This document shows, one piece after another, positions 1-8,870 of a stretch of DNA of 64,000 nucleotides (the first letter of the stretch is position 1; each line of letters starts with the position of its first letter). A model generated the notes under the pieces. The model saw only the letters and a list, made by a program, of their open reading frames with translations. It did no database searches and was not told where the DNA came from. Made by a program: the position numbers and the translations under genes. The stretch covers positions 24,345,016 through 24,409,015 of the forward strand of contig OY757916.1 of NCBI GenBank assembly GCA_963585895.1. The letters are read 5' to 3'. This DNA comes from Sepioteuthis lessoniana. Taxonomy: Eukaryota; Mollusca; Cephalopoda; Myopsida; Loliginidae.

Positions 1-110
1 ATCGATCTAATGATATTCGGCAGGAATTGGTTGATAAACCTTCCATAATTAGTTATTTCCTGACTACTTTCTGCCCAACTTTGGGCCATCATCAGGGGAG
101 GATGTATTAC
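1..110 (-). mobile_element. Penelope-like element (PLE) terminal fragment
   Basis: Antisense reading resembles the + strand piece at 32270-32340: both have CCTGATGATGGCC, a short loop, GAAAG and TCAGG at the same spacing. PLE terminal repeats are known to carry hammerhead-type ribozyme motifs, which is the reason for the family call. The copy runs off the left edge of the window, so its full extent is unknown. No open frame remains. Confidence 0.45.
59..96 (-). ncRNA. Hammerhead-like stem-loop of a PLE end
   Basis: On the minus strand a 38-nt hairpin starts CCTGATGATGGCC and ends GAAAGTAGTCAGG. The outer stem CCTGA/TCAGG is perfect and there is an inner GCCC/GGGC stem. The CTGATGA and GAAA boxes match the two conserved boxes of the hammerhead core, but I cannot build canonical stems I and III with confidence. 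It may be a degenerate ribozyme or another conserved RNA fold. Confidence 0.4.
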
Positions 111-374
111 AAAAGTGATGCAACTTTTGTATGTACATTACTACTTTGTAAGAATGAGCGTTTGTACTGTTGCATTGTGTAGCATTTACTTTTTGAATTT
201 GTTTCTATAAATAGCGTCAGTTTGGGTTGTATGTTCCTAATATGTAGTGCTTCGAGAATCTGTAGTTTTTGTTTGTTATTTTGTTGTTCTAATGTTCTTA
301 TGTTTTCGGTAAGAATTTTCCATAATTCTGTTTTTGGGCATGAATGTTTTTTAAGTGCTGTGCTATGGAACTGG
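111..374. other. Unassigned AT-rich sequence
   Basis: T-rich single-copy-looking DNA with no open frame, tRNA-like box or terminal repeat that I can recognise. Confidence 0.5.
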
Positions 375-463
375 TATTAGAAAGATGCATTGTAAGTCTT
401 CTCGATTGAGTAGTTGAGGTTAGATTACCTTATTGAGAAGACTTACAATGCACTTTTCTAATA
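375..463. repeat. Hairpin: 29-bp inverted arms, 31-nt loop
   Basis: Arms 375-403 and 435-463 are inverted copies with two mismatches (core TGCATTGTAAGTCTTCTC against GAGAAGACTTACAATGCA). The size resembles a small-RNA precursor hairpin, but a decayed foldback MITE is equally possible. No flanking target duplication is evident. Confidence 0.75.
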
Positions 464-561
464 TTGTCTTGCGTTCTTTCATTTTTTTAATCAAGTGGTC
501 TGCACTCTCAGTGAGGCCCAGAATACACAGACTACATATTCATATATATATATATAACCGG

Positions 562-735
562 CCCATTGGTCTTGTGGGTAGAGTGTTTGCCAATGGCCAG
601 GGAAACTGGGGTTTGATCCCAGTTCGAGTCATACCAAAGACTAAAAAAAAATAGTACTTGATGCCACCTTGCTTAACACTCAGCATCATAATGTACAGAT
701 CAAGAGTAAAGTGGATCAAGATTAATAAAACTTGC
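562..735 (+). mobile_element. SINE-A copy (tRNA-derived), 3'-incomplete
   Basis: The head has an A-box-like GTGGGTAGAGTG and a B-box-like GGTTTGATCCC, spaced as in an RNA polymerase III promoter. The family body follows (ATACCAAAGACT, CTTGCTTAACACTCAGCAT). The usual end (CTCGAC...GTCGCCAACTTTACTT) is missing. This is a retroposed tRNA-like unit, not a tRNA gene. Confidence 0.8.
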
Positions 736-1004
736 TGGGGACTGTTCAAGAAGTAAAGACAAACACATATGAAACGTTCTCATATGGACTACTACACATG
801 GACTCATTCATCAGCTCTTTGTGGATACTGAATGCCATCTCGGAGGACCTACTAAATTTGATGTCAAAGGGGTAGTTAGCAAGAGAGAATCAAGGGAATC
901 TTGCTCTGGGCATGCCTTGATGGTGATTATATATATACATATATATGTTATGTAGTATTAATAATAAACTGGAAAAATCTTTGGTAAAAGATGTTTATTT
1001 TTTA
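736..1004. other. Unassigned sequence
   Basis: Non-repetitive DNA with a short (TA)n at 929-948. No gene signal seen. Confidence 0.5.
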
Positions 1005-1040
1005 CTGAACATGTTTCGCTCTATTGCATAGCATGATCAA
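1005..1040 (-). ncRNA. Hammerhead-like stem-loop of a PLE end, third copy
   Basis: Minus strand reads TTGATCATGCTATGCAATAG then AGCGAAACATGTTCAG. It has the same order as the stem-loops at 59-96 and 32290-32327: a (C/T)TGAT(G/C)A box, an inner stem (GCTAT/ATAG-AGC), GAAAC, and a closing TCAG. Sequence outside these boxes differs, so it comes from another subfamily or is older. The 61-codon open frame just upstream on this strand (1206 to 1021) may be part of the same element. Confidence 0.35.
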
Positions 1041-1299
1041 TGTGGGAAATGTGGGAAAGCAATGGTTTTTTTAATGTTATGTTGTTGTTGGTAGCAATGT
1101 TGTGTTTGTGTTTGATTGAATGTAAATGTTTGTTAATGTTATGTTCTAAGATGATTAACTGAGCCAAAGTTGTTTGTGGCGGTGTTTTGGTTTTATGGCA
1201 TGTCAACCTCTGTTGGTCATTCTATGCTAAACACAGTTTATACATATATATGATATGTATAATTTGAAAATAGATACAATAATTTTGAGCATTTAGTGC

Positions 1300-1686
1300 T
1301 TATTGTATAGGAGCTAAAAGCAGTTTATTTCTTTTAAGATACTCTATTATTTGAGGAACAGGTACATCTTTGAATAGCAAGGTGAGGTTTATTGCATGGA
1401 AAGATTTCTTCTGAATTTTCTCATATTTTTTACAGTCAACCAATATATGATTGACTGTGAGTAGCTGATTGCAGCAGGTACACTGGGGTGCAGTTTCCCC
1501 TTTGAGCAGATAGGCATGTGTTAGGTATTTGTGTCTGATTCTGATTCTGCTTAATATTATATCTTATCTTCGGTTTGGTAATGGTTCTCCGGTTTCTAGT
1601 TTGATACTGGGTTGCTGTCCATATAGTTTGTTATTTGGGAACAAGTCCTATAATGTTTGCCATTTTCTTCTAATGGCAAACACTAT
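1300..1686 (-). pseudogene. C-terminal end of a Jockey/I-like LINE reverse transcriptase
   Basis: Minus-strand translation is open for about 75 codons before a stop at 1302-1300. It contains RIRIRHKYLTHAYLLKG, then a cysteine cluster (CTCC...NHILVDC) and KYEKIQKKSF. The pattern R-hydrophobic-H-LTH-YLL followed by C-C-H-C is typical of the segment after the RT/RNase H region in Jockey, I and R1-clade LINEs. Further upstream (to about 1686) the frame has stops. It abuts the PLE GIY-YIG piece at 1690-1958 on the same strand. This is a dead 5'-truncated fragment; clade assignment is tentative. Confidence 0.6.
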
Positions 1687-1689
1687 GGG

Positions 1690-1958
1690 ACAAAGTTGGA
1701 GATGATTGAAATTCTATGACTTATGGTTTCTTTTTATTAGGCATATGTTTTATAATTTTTGCTGCCTTTAGATCAAAATTATATTTTTCTTTGTTTTTGT
1801 GCAGTTCTTGGGCATAGCTAGTGTCGTTTTTTTTTAACAGAGCTTATTTGTGTTTATAAATCCTCTTTTTGAGAGGACTGGATGTTTCTCAAATGTATGG
1901 TTTATTACAAGTGGAACATCTGATTGAATAAATTCCTGCTTCTGGAGTGAGATTTATA
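1690..1958 (-). pseudogene. PLE GIY-YIG endonuclease fragment (locus A)
   Basis: Minus-strand translation begins PEAGIYSIRCSTCNKPYI, then stop, then ETSSPLKKRIYKHK. This matches the start of a GIY-YIG nuclease as fused to the reverse transcriptase of Penelope-like elements: GIY...YIGE with the glycine codon turned into TGA, followed by a basic R/K-rich helix. Several further stops and shifts follow. The same fragment, with the same end points, lies at 39601-39914 in the other orientation, and both abut an RTE copy across a short (TA)n. Confidence 0.65.
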
Positions 1959-1962
1959 TATA

Positions 1963-2401
1963 TACGCAGCGGTCATGTCGATACTGCTGTATGGATGCAC
2001 CACTTGGATGCTAACAAAACGGCTGGAGAAGAAGCTAGATGGCAATTACGCAAGAATGTTGTGAGCAATATTGAACAAGTCCTGGCGGTAAGACCCCACA
2101 AAGAACCAACTATACGGCCACCTGCCTCCCATCATGAAAACTATCCAAGTTAGATGGACCAGACTTGCAGGACACTGCTGGAGAAGCAGAGATGAGCTCA
2201 TAAGTGATGTACTCCTATGGACCCCCACATATAGCCAAGCAAAAGCAGGATGACCAGCTTGAACATACATACAGCAGCTATGTGAGGATACGGGATGTAG
2301 CCCTGAAGACCTGCCAGAGGTGATGAACGACAGGGAGAAGTGGTGAGAGAGATTCAAGGATATCTGTGCAAGTGGCACAACATGATGATGATGATGATGA
2401 T
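1963..2401 (+). mobile_element. 5'-truncated RTE LINE copy with (ATG)n tail
   Basis: Matches the last ~430 bp of the RTE ORF at 19511-21541 (ACTGCTGTATGGATGCACCA onward, ending ACATGATGATGATG). It has several stops and indels. The trinucleotide tail at 2380-2401 is the family's 3' end. Confidence 0.85.
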
Positions 2402-2416
2402 ATATATATGTGGAAG

Positions 2417-2499
2417 TAAAAATGAATCTGAATGCGACAGTATGAAGAAAGAATAAAAACAGAATAATCCAAATTAGATTAATTTATTTTGGTTTAAAG
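2417..2499 (+). repeat. Direct repeat, copy 1 (filled with an LTR)
   Basis: About 83 bp (GTAAAAATGAATCTGAATGC ... GGTTTAAAG) recurs at 3119-3202 with roughly 85% identity. The 2500-2756 LTR sits exactly at the right end of this copy, and the repeat resumes after it (TAAAGCTAAC compared with TAAAGCCAAC in copy 2). Confidence 0.8.
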
Positions 2500-2756
2500 T
2501 GTTGTATACCAGATCATACCCTGTGACTTCCAGCATCGCGGAAGTATAAAAGACGGTGCGTCTCTTAAGTACAGGGAAGCAAAAGCAGAAAAAGAAGCAG
2601 AGAGACAGCTCTGAAAGGATGTCGGTCAAAAGTAAGACCAACTTCGGACATAACATCAACAGCGTGAGACTTATAACACTAGTCAGACTGTACCATTTGA
2701 GTTAATAAACAATTAACTCTATTTCAATGTGTTTTTTTCCTTAACACGATACAACA
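2500..2756 (+). mobile_element. Solo LTR, 257 bp
   Basis: Starts TGTTGTATACC and ends GATACAACA, giving 8-bp perfect inverted ends TGTTGTAT/ATACAACA with the canonical TG...CA. It is flanked on both sides by TAAAG (2495-2499 and 2757-2761), a 5-bp target duplication usual for Ty3/gypsy and BEL retrotransposons. Inside are a TATA box (GTATAAAAGAC, about 2547) and an AATAAA signal (about 2704). No internal retrotransposon region is present, so this is a solo LTR left by recombination. Superfamily cannot be told from the LTR alone. Confidence 0.85.
2547..2557 (+). promoter_or_regulatory. TATA box of the solo LTR
   Basis: GTATAAAAGAC about 50 bp into the LTR and about 150 bp before its AATAAA, as expected for a U3-R boundary. 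Confidence 0.6.
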
Positions 2757-2761
2757 TAAAG

Positions 2762-3118
2762 CTAACGTTAAACATTTTGGTTTTAATAACCTACATCAGG
2801 ACTTTGATATCATGAGAATTGTTCATATAGTGATAGATGCTTGTCGAGATAACAGGAGCTAATAAAATGTATATAATGAAAAAGATATAAACATTCATTT
2901 AGCGTTCTTAGTTTAAAAGTATAAAGTACGTGTTTGGCACGTGGAATGATGTTTGAAAAATGTTGGATTTTTAAGAGATCAGATAAGTCCTAATGTTTTT
3001 AGAGAAATATGTGGAGATAGGCAAGTTTTTATATTTACAGATCATTTTAAAGTTATCCGTGTTATGTGTCATGTAAGAATGTATTTGGTATTTGTTTTAC
3101 AAAAGGACAGGATGAAAG
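2762..3118. other. Unassigned AT-rich sequence
   Basis: Nothing recognised beyond continuation of the repeat that hosts the LTR. Confidence 0.5.
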
Positions 3119-3215
3119 TAAAAATGGATCTGAATCCGACAATATGAAGAATGTAGAAAAACAGAATAATCCATATTAGATGAATTTGTTTTGATGTAAA
3201 GCCAACATTTTCTAC
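3119..3215 (+). repeat. Direct repeat, copy 2 (empty site)
   Basis: Second copy of the 2417-2499 repeat. At the point where copy 1 carries the LTR it reads GATGTAAAGCCAACATTTT without interruption. Confidence 0.8.
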
Positions 3216-3221
3216 TTTCTT

Positions 3222-3223
<2 letters not shown>

Positions 3224-3255
<32 letters not shown>
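3224..3255. repeat. (TA)n microsatellite
   Basis: Sixteen or so TA units immediately upstream of an old RTE copy. Confidence 0.95.
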
Positions 3256-3262
<7 letters not shown>

Positions 3263-3267
3263 ATATA

Positions 3268-3508
3268 ACAACAGCTGTATGGGGACTTACCTCTCATCTA
3301 AAAATCCATCCAAGTAAGACAAGCAAGACATGCTAGACACTACCGGAGAAGCAAGAACAAACTCATAAGTGACATTCTTCTATAGACACCCAACACATGG
3401 ACATGCCAATATTGGCCAACCAGCAAGAACTTATTTATATCAGCTTTGCATGGACACAAGGTGTAGTTTGGAAGAACCGCCTGGAGTGATGGATGATAGA
3501 GACGGATA
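3268..3508 (+). mobile_element. Degenerate RTE LINE 3' fragment
   Basis: Old copy of the RTE 3' end (ACACTACCGGAGAAGCAAGA, GACATTCTTCTATAGACACC). Its last bases run into the 118-bp tandem array that follows. Confidence 0.75.
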
Positions 3509-3862
3509 GAGAGTCAGGAAAACCTATGCTATCAGAGTAACATGGTGCCGATGATATCGCATTATCATGACTTTCTTACAAAAAGTGTAGAATATTTGCA
3601 ATATACAATATCAATACAACTGATTTGAGAGTCTGGGAAACCTATGCTGTCAGAGTAACATGGTGGCGATGATATAGCATTATCATGACTTTCTTACAAA
3701 AAGTGTAGAATATTTGCAATATACAATATCAATACAACTGATTTGAGAGTCAGGGAAACCTATGCTCTCAGAGGAACATGGTGGCGATGATATAGCATTA
3801 TCATGACTTTCTTACAAAAAGTGTAGAATATTTGCAATTTACAATATCAATACAACTGATTT
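3509..3862 (+). repeat. 118-bp tandem array, three units
   Basis: Units start at 3509, 3627 and 3745 (GAGAGTC.GG.AAACCTATGC), each 118 bp and about 97% identical. The first ~40 bp of each unit derive from the RTE 3' end (GAGAGTCAGG...), so the array grew by duplicating the LINE end plus its downstream flank. The (ATG)n tail has been lost. Confidence 0.9.
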
Positions 3863-4496
3863 TGTTCCTTCTGTACTGTTCAATATAAACTGATGATTTA
3901 AATTGATTTTAAAAGTTTTAAATGCTTAAACCTTTTTTAAGTTCAGAGTATCTGTGCAATAATATTGATTAAAATAACTTATATGAGGTGTGGGCAAAAA
4001 GCATCTACACCGATGATACACTTACAAGGAGAGAATTAAACAATGAAGAATATATCAATTTTCTTCCTAATTTTAATTACCAATAATCAAAAAATATCAC
4101 AATATCATTTATATCATGAATATCACTTTGATTAACAGGGATAGCAAGCATTGCTCGGGAATAAAGATAAGAGAGAATGTTTTCATGCAATAAATTTCAA
4201 ATGTGTTCTTGCAGAATTTTAGGGATACAGAAATAGGAACATAATATGTAGAATCGCAAGCAAATAAATATTTTATTATTTCTAGTGGAACACTATACAA
4301 TAAAAACAGGTACTATTAGGTATTATTCATTATCAAACTCTACAGCATTGAAATTGTCTGAAAAATATGATCCGAAAATCAGTAGACCACTTACAAATAT
4401 CAATACAATATTTTTGGCAATAGAGTTATTGCAATTTCATTTTTGGGTATAGAGTTTCAATGTTGAAGAGTTTGGTGATCCTTTTAGGATTCATTA
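3863..4496. other. Unassigned AT-rich sequence
   Basis: No open frame longer than chance, no terminal repeats seen. Confidence 0.5.
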
Positions 4497-5262
4497 AAGA
4501 TTAGAGTGTTTGCCAGTGGTCAGGGAGACTGAGGTTCAATCCTAGGTCGAGTCATACCAAAGACGCAAAAAATGGTACTTAATGCCTCCTTGCTTAACAC
4601 TCAGCATTCCAAGGTAAGAATAAAGGGTAGAGTGGAGCAATCCAGGGAAAGGAGTAGTACCCTCCTGTATACCTAATGCCTCCTTGCTTAACACTCAGCA
4701 TTCCAAGGTAAGAATAAAGGGTAGAGGAGGGAAAGGAGTAGCCCCCTCCCATATACTTAATGCCTCCTTGCTTAACACTCAGCATTCCAAGGTAAGAATA
4801 AAGGGTAGAGTGGAGCAATTCAGGGAAAGGAGTAGTACCCTCCTGTATACCTAATGCCTCCTTGCTTAACACTCAGCATTTCAAGGTAAGAATAAAGGGT
4901 AGAGGAGGGAAAGGAGTAGCCCCCTCCCATATACTTAATGCCTCCTTGCTTAACACTCAGCATTCCAAGGTTAGAATAAAGGGTAGAGTGGAGCAATCCA
5001 GGGAAAGGAGTAGTACCCTCCTGTATACCTAATGCCTCCTTGCTTAACACTCAGCATTCCAAGGTAAGAATAAAGGGTAGAGGAGGGAAAGGAGTAGCCC
5101 CCTCCCATATACTTAATGCTTCCTTGCTTAACACTCAGAATTCCAAGGTAAGGATCAAAGGTAAAGCGGAGCAATCCATGAAACTGTGTAGCGCGCTCCC
5201 CTACATCTCGGTGTTGTAGCTTGTGAAAAGGGAGTCTTTGGATCACCCTTGACTGAAGTTAC
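4497..5262 (+). mobile_element. SINE-A copy with internally amplified body
   Basis: Begins with the SINE-A tRNA-like head (TAGAGTGTTTGCCAGTGG; B-box GGTTCAATCC) and ends with the SINE-A tail (GAAAAGGGAGTCTTTGGATC ... CCAACTTTACTTACTTAC). The central part is expanded into seven units (see the array entry), giving ~765 bp instead of ~255 bp. Confidence 0.85.
4581..5198 (+). repeat. Higher-order 94+84 bp tandem array inside SINE-A
   Basis: AATGCCTCCTTGCTTAACAC (AATGCTTC... in the last) starts at 4581, 4675, 4759, 4853, 4937, 5031 and 5115. Spacings alternate 94, 84, 94, 84, 94, 84. The two unit types differ by a 10-bp deletion (AGTGGAGCAATCC to AGG) and by CCCCCTCCC against ACCCTCCTG. The real period is therefore a 178-bp dimer. 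Confidence 0.95.
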
Positions 5263-5544
5263 CAACTTTACTTACTTACATTCTGCTGAGTTTATTAAGA
5301 GTAGAAGTACTAAAAGTTTTTTTTTTATATGATATAAAGCTGATCTATATCATTTCTTTTCAAATAATATGAAGGCCCATGATTAAGTCTAAAGCCTGAT
5401 AGAGAAACATTAAGTTAAATACATAGACAAGAGAGATTGGTTAGTTTTTATGCAGTTTCACATCATATCAACTCTTTTTGGGTCACTTAATACTGAATCA
5501 AGACATTTTTATAAAACTTTCTTTTAGTTTTGTTTTATTCTATA
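5263..5544. other. Unassigned AT-rich sequence
   Basis: Nothing recognised. Confidence 0.4.
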
Positions 5545-5806
5545 TGGTATAGCGGGTAGAGTGTTTGCCAATGGTCCAGGAGACCAGGATTCAATCCTAG
5601 GTCAAGTCACACCAAAGACTTTTAAAAAGATGGTACTTTATACCTCCTTGCTTAACACTCCACATTATAAGGTATGTTTCAAGGGTAAAGTGGAGCAATC
5701 CAGGGAAAGGAGTAGCGCCCTCCCCTACACCTCGGTGTAGTAGCTATTGAAAATGGAGCCTTTGGGTCAACCTCGACTTCAGTCGCCAACTTTACTTACT
5801 TTATCA
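5545..5806 (+). mobile_element. SINE-A copy, near full length
   Basis: GTAGAGTGTTTGCCAATGG head, B-box-like GGATTCAATCC, and the family tail CCTCGACTTCAGTCGCCAAC followed by TTTACTTACTTTA. About 260 bp. Confidence 0.85.
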
Positions 5807-5877
5807 AATATCAACCATTTTCTCATCATTTAGTGCTGAATCAAATCATTTTGATAAAAACTTTGTTTTAGTTTTAT

Positions 5878-6960
5878 TTAGTGGCATATCAACCAGTGTA
5901 GGTTATTTGATGTCAAATCCATTTTTATACACATAAACAGTTCTTTTTCAAACAATTCAGTTTAGTCTTAGTACGGTTTTTTGTTTACACATTGTCAAGT
6001 CTCAAAACAGTTCTATTTCAAATAATTCGGTTTAGTCTTAGTAAAGTTTTTTGTTTACACACGGTCAAGTCTCAAAACAGCTCTATTTCAAACAATTCAG
6101 TTTAGCCTTAGTACGGTTTTTTGTTTACACTCGGTCAAGTCTCAAAACAGTTCTATTTCAAATAATTCAGTTTAGTCTTAGTACGTTTTTTTTTTACACA
6201 CGGTCAAGTCTCAAAACAGTTCTATTTCAAATAATTCAGTTTAGTCTTAGTACGGTTTTTTGTTTACACACGGTCAAGTCTCAAAACAGCTCTATTTCAA
6301 ACAATTCAGTTTAGCCTTAGTACGGTTTTTTGTTTACACACGGTCAAGTCCCAAAACAGTTCTATTTCAAATAATTCAGTTTAGTCTTAGTACAGTTTTT
6401 TGTTTACACACGGTCAAGTCTCAAAACAGTTCTATTTCAAATAATTCAGTTTAGTCTTTGTACGGTTTTTTGTTTACACACGGTAAAGTCTCAAAACAGT
6501 TCTATTTCAAACAATTCAGTAAAGCTTTAGTTCCCAGTTTAAAAGAAAAAAAAAAGTTGAATTTCAAACATTTTAGTTTAGCATAAGTGTACAGTTTAAA
6601 TGTCAAATGCAGTTCTATTTAAACAATTCAATTTCACATAAGTAAAGTTTTTTGTTTACACACAGTTAAATGTAAAAACAGTCAATTTCAAACAATTCAG
6701 TTTAGCATAATTACACAGTTTAGTTCTATTTGACCCATTGATAGGATCCTATCAGGTGCTACCACTCCAGGCCAGAGTGAACCTGCAAGAGAGAGCAATA
6801 AAGGGGTACTAAATATTCCCCAAAGCTAAAGTATTACTGAAACCTCACCATCAAATTGTTTAGTGTCATATCCATGACACTCATTGGGGGAGTCTTACCC
6901 TTCTGCAGAGATGCAGTCAGTATATTTTGCAACTCCAGTTGACTGGACAAATAAACAAGA
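5878..6960 (+). mobile_element. Element D copy carrying a 70-bp array
   Basis: Left end TAGTGGCATATCAACCAGTG...GGTTATTTGATGTC is the element-D terminal module. The conserved inner part is at about 6735-6955 (ATAGGATCCTATCAGGTGCT ... CTGCAGAGATGCAGTCAG). Element D has no coding region. Full copies elsewhere (42517-43002) show long terminal inverted repeats. Confidence 0.8.
5935..6530 (+). repeat. 70-bp tandem array, about 8 units
   Basis: TTGTTTACAC recurs at 5981, 6051, 6121, ~6190, 6260, 6330, 6400 and 6470, a 69-70 bp period. Each unit contains TCTCAAAACAG and TTCTATTTCAAA. The array amplifies a subterminal part of element D. Open frames across it are an artefact of the repeat. Confidence 0.95.
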
Positions 6961-7059
6961 GAAGAGATTATGTTGAAAAATTAATATTGCGTATAGTGAA
7001 TTTTTTTTTTCCATAGTTAAATTATGGAAAGGTTGGTATACATATTAAACAGTTGAATG

Positions 7060-7335
7060 ATTCTAATGGCAATTCAACCCATCTAGGGTTATTTGATACT
7101 TAACAATTAGTTAACATTCATTGTATGTTCATATTTACATTTTTTGTGTAGTGTTTAGTGTTTTTTTTTTCTTTTTCTCAAATGGACCTAACAAATATGA
7201 ATGATTTTTAAACAGATCTATTAGACCCATAGATGAGGACCCTAACATGTCTTATTACTCCGACTCAGAGTGGACCTGGAACTAATGACAACGGAGCCTC
7301 ACTATTGAATTAAGCTCTGTGTCAAACCCAGGATA
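7060..7335 (+). mobile_element. Element D, degenerate copy
   Basis: Reads AATGGCAATTCAACCCATCT at the left and CCATAGATGAGGACCC ... AGAGTGGACCTGGAACTAAT inside. About 70% similar to better copies. Confidence 0.6.
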
Positions 7336-8544
7336 CTGTGATGTACATAGGTATATGTCAGGTAAGTATAAGTCTGAAGGAGATGAAAATGATTTTCCTT
7401 AGTTTAAATTGATGTTGATTGGCCAGAAGATATTTTAACCAGTTAGAATAGTTTTCCTGTTATTTTAGATTATATTTGTTTTTTAGTCATACAAGAGAGA
7501 ATTTTTTTTTATTTTGGAGAAAATGATTGTTTTTCCTCTCCAGGTCCTGTAATCCTTGATAGGCAAAAAATTTTAAGAATCCCTTTGGCTGTATAGTTAT
7601 TTGCAAAATTAGGAGTAAATCAAGGCAAAATTTGTCTCATTAAGAGAACAAATAGAGCTTGGAAACACTGTAATTATTTTCCATGATTTGCAGGGCTTCA
7701 TCCGTATCTTTTAATCCCCTTCTCTTTTTGAAGAGTCTCCCACGAAGACTCCAATGTAGACATTCAATATCAATATGAGATATTAACAATCAATTTAATC
7801 ATGTGACCTTCTGTGAATTGGCCAATGATATCTATTTGAGGTTTAAAGTAATTTTCAAATCATAAAGAGTTTTAGTTTCTTGGCTTTTTTTCCTACATTG
7901 ACTGTTTCTCACATACAAAAAAAAAAAAACTTAAGGAAAATATAAACAGCTATTTTTACGAGTTGAAGAATCTTGAAATTGATTCACTTCATTCAAGACG
8001 CAAGAAAGAAACCTCTTTCTTAATTTTACTCAGGGACTCTCATAAGGAAACAAACAATTCTTCTTTATTCTGATCACTGCATTTTTTTGCTCATCAATCA
8101 ATTTGGGTTGAACGCATTAAACAACCAACAACATCAATACTACCTTTCCCTCTTTCCCTCTTTCCCTCCTTTCTTTCTTTCTCTTTCTCTGTACCTCTTT
8201 TTTTTTGTCTTTACTTATGTTAGTATCACTATTCATTAAAGATGTGAATGTGGAAATCTTTACAAGAACTATCTAAAGATAATAGAGTACAAGACCTGTA
8301 GTTTTTCTCACACAAATATGAAGTATATAAACTATTTGTTTTACTCCATATATTTATTTTTACACAATCCTTTTTTTAAAATTTTACATAAATGTGTTGC
8401 GTAAAAGATTTCTTGATTGAAAGAAATATTTTTGCTTTTAGAAGATATATGTAAATGTAACAATCTGAAATAATTTGGAGTTTTAGCGATGGAACATTTT
8501 ATTTCAAAAAAGCAATCAATAAATTCTATCCAAGATCAATCAGG
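7336..8544. other. Unassigned sequence with a pyrimidine tract
   Basis: No coding or repeat signal except a CT-rich run at about 8143-8205 and an A-run at 7917-7930. Confidence 0.5.
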
Positions 8545-8546
8545 AA

Positions 8547-8722
8547 GAGTTAGGATTAGGATTAGGGTTAGGGTTAGGATTAGGGTGAGGATTAGGATTA
8601 GGGTTAGGGTTAGGATTAGGGTTAAAATTAGGATTAGGGTTAGGGTTAGGATTAGGATTAGGGTATGGGCTAGGATTAGGATTAGGGTTAGGGTTAGGAT
8701 TAGGATTAGGGTTAGGGTTAAA
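8547..8722 (+). repeat. Interstitial variant telomeric repeats
   Basis: About 29 hexamers mixing TTAGGG and TTAGGA with a few other variants, all in the same orientation. TTAGGG is the usual telomeric repeat of molluscs and most animals. The regular mix of GGGTTA and GGATTA suggests a telomere-derived satellite rather than a fresh telomere seed. Confidence 0.95.
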
Positions 8723-8870
8723 AAGTAAGGACAGTACTAGTTGAGTTAGTTAATATCAATTCAGTCTTTTTGGCTTTTTATTTTTTGTTTGAAGTAACTA
8801 ATGATAATTCTTTATAAACTATTGTAGCTTTATGTATAAGTTCTTGATGCAAATAAATTTTATACAATTT

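Noticed and set aside
404-434. let-7-like TTGAGTAGTTGAGGTTAG in the loop of the 375-463 hairpin
   Set aside because: It lies in the loop, not in an arm, and lacks the let-7 seed GAGGUAG; resemblance is superficial.
4594-5246. Overlapping minus-strand frames repeating MLSVKQGGI
   Set aside because: Produced by the SINE-A array; not conserved as protein in other SINE-A copies.
6051-6454. Frame repeating VYTRSSLKTVLFQ
   Set aside because: The 70-bp period is not a multiple of three, so reading frame changes between units; array artefact.
5935-6530. CRISPR-like array
   Set aside because: Units are identical throughout with no variable spacers, and the DNA is animal.
8489-8728. Arginine/valine/isoleucine-alternating ORF
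   Set aside because: Translation of TTAGGG/TTAGGA repeats.
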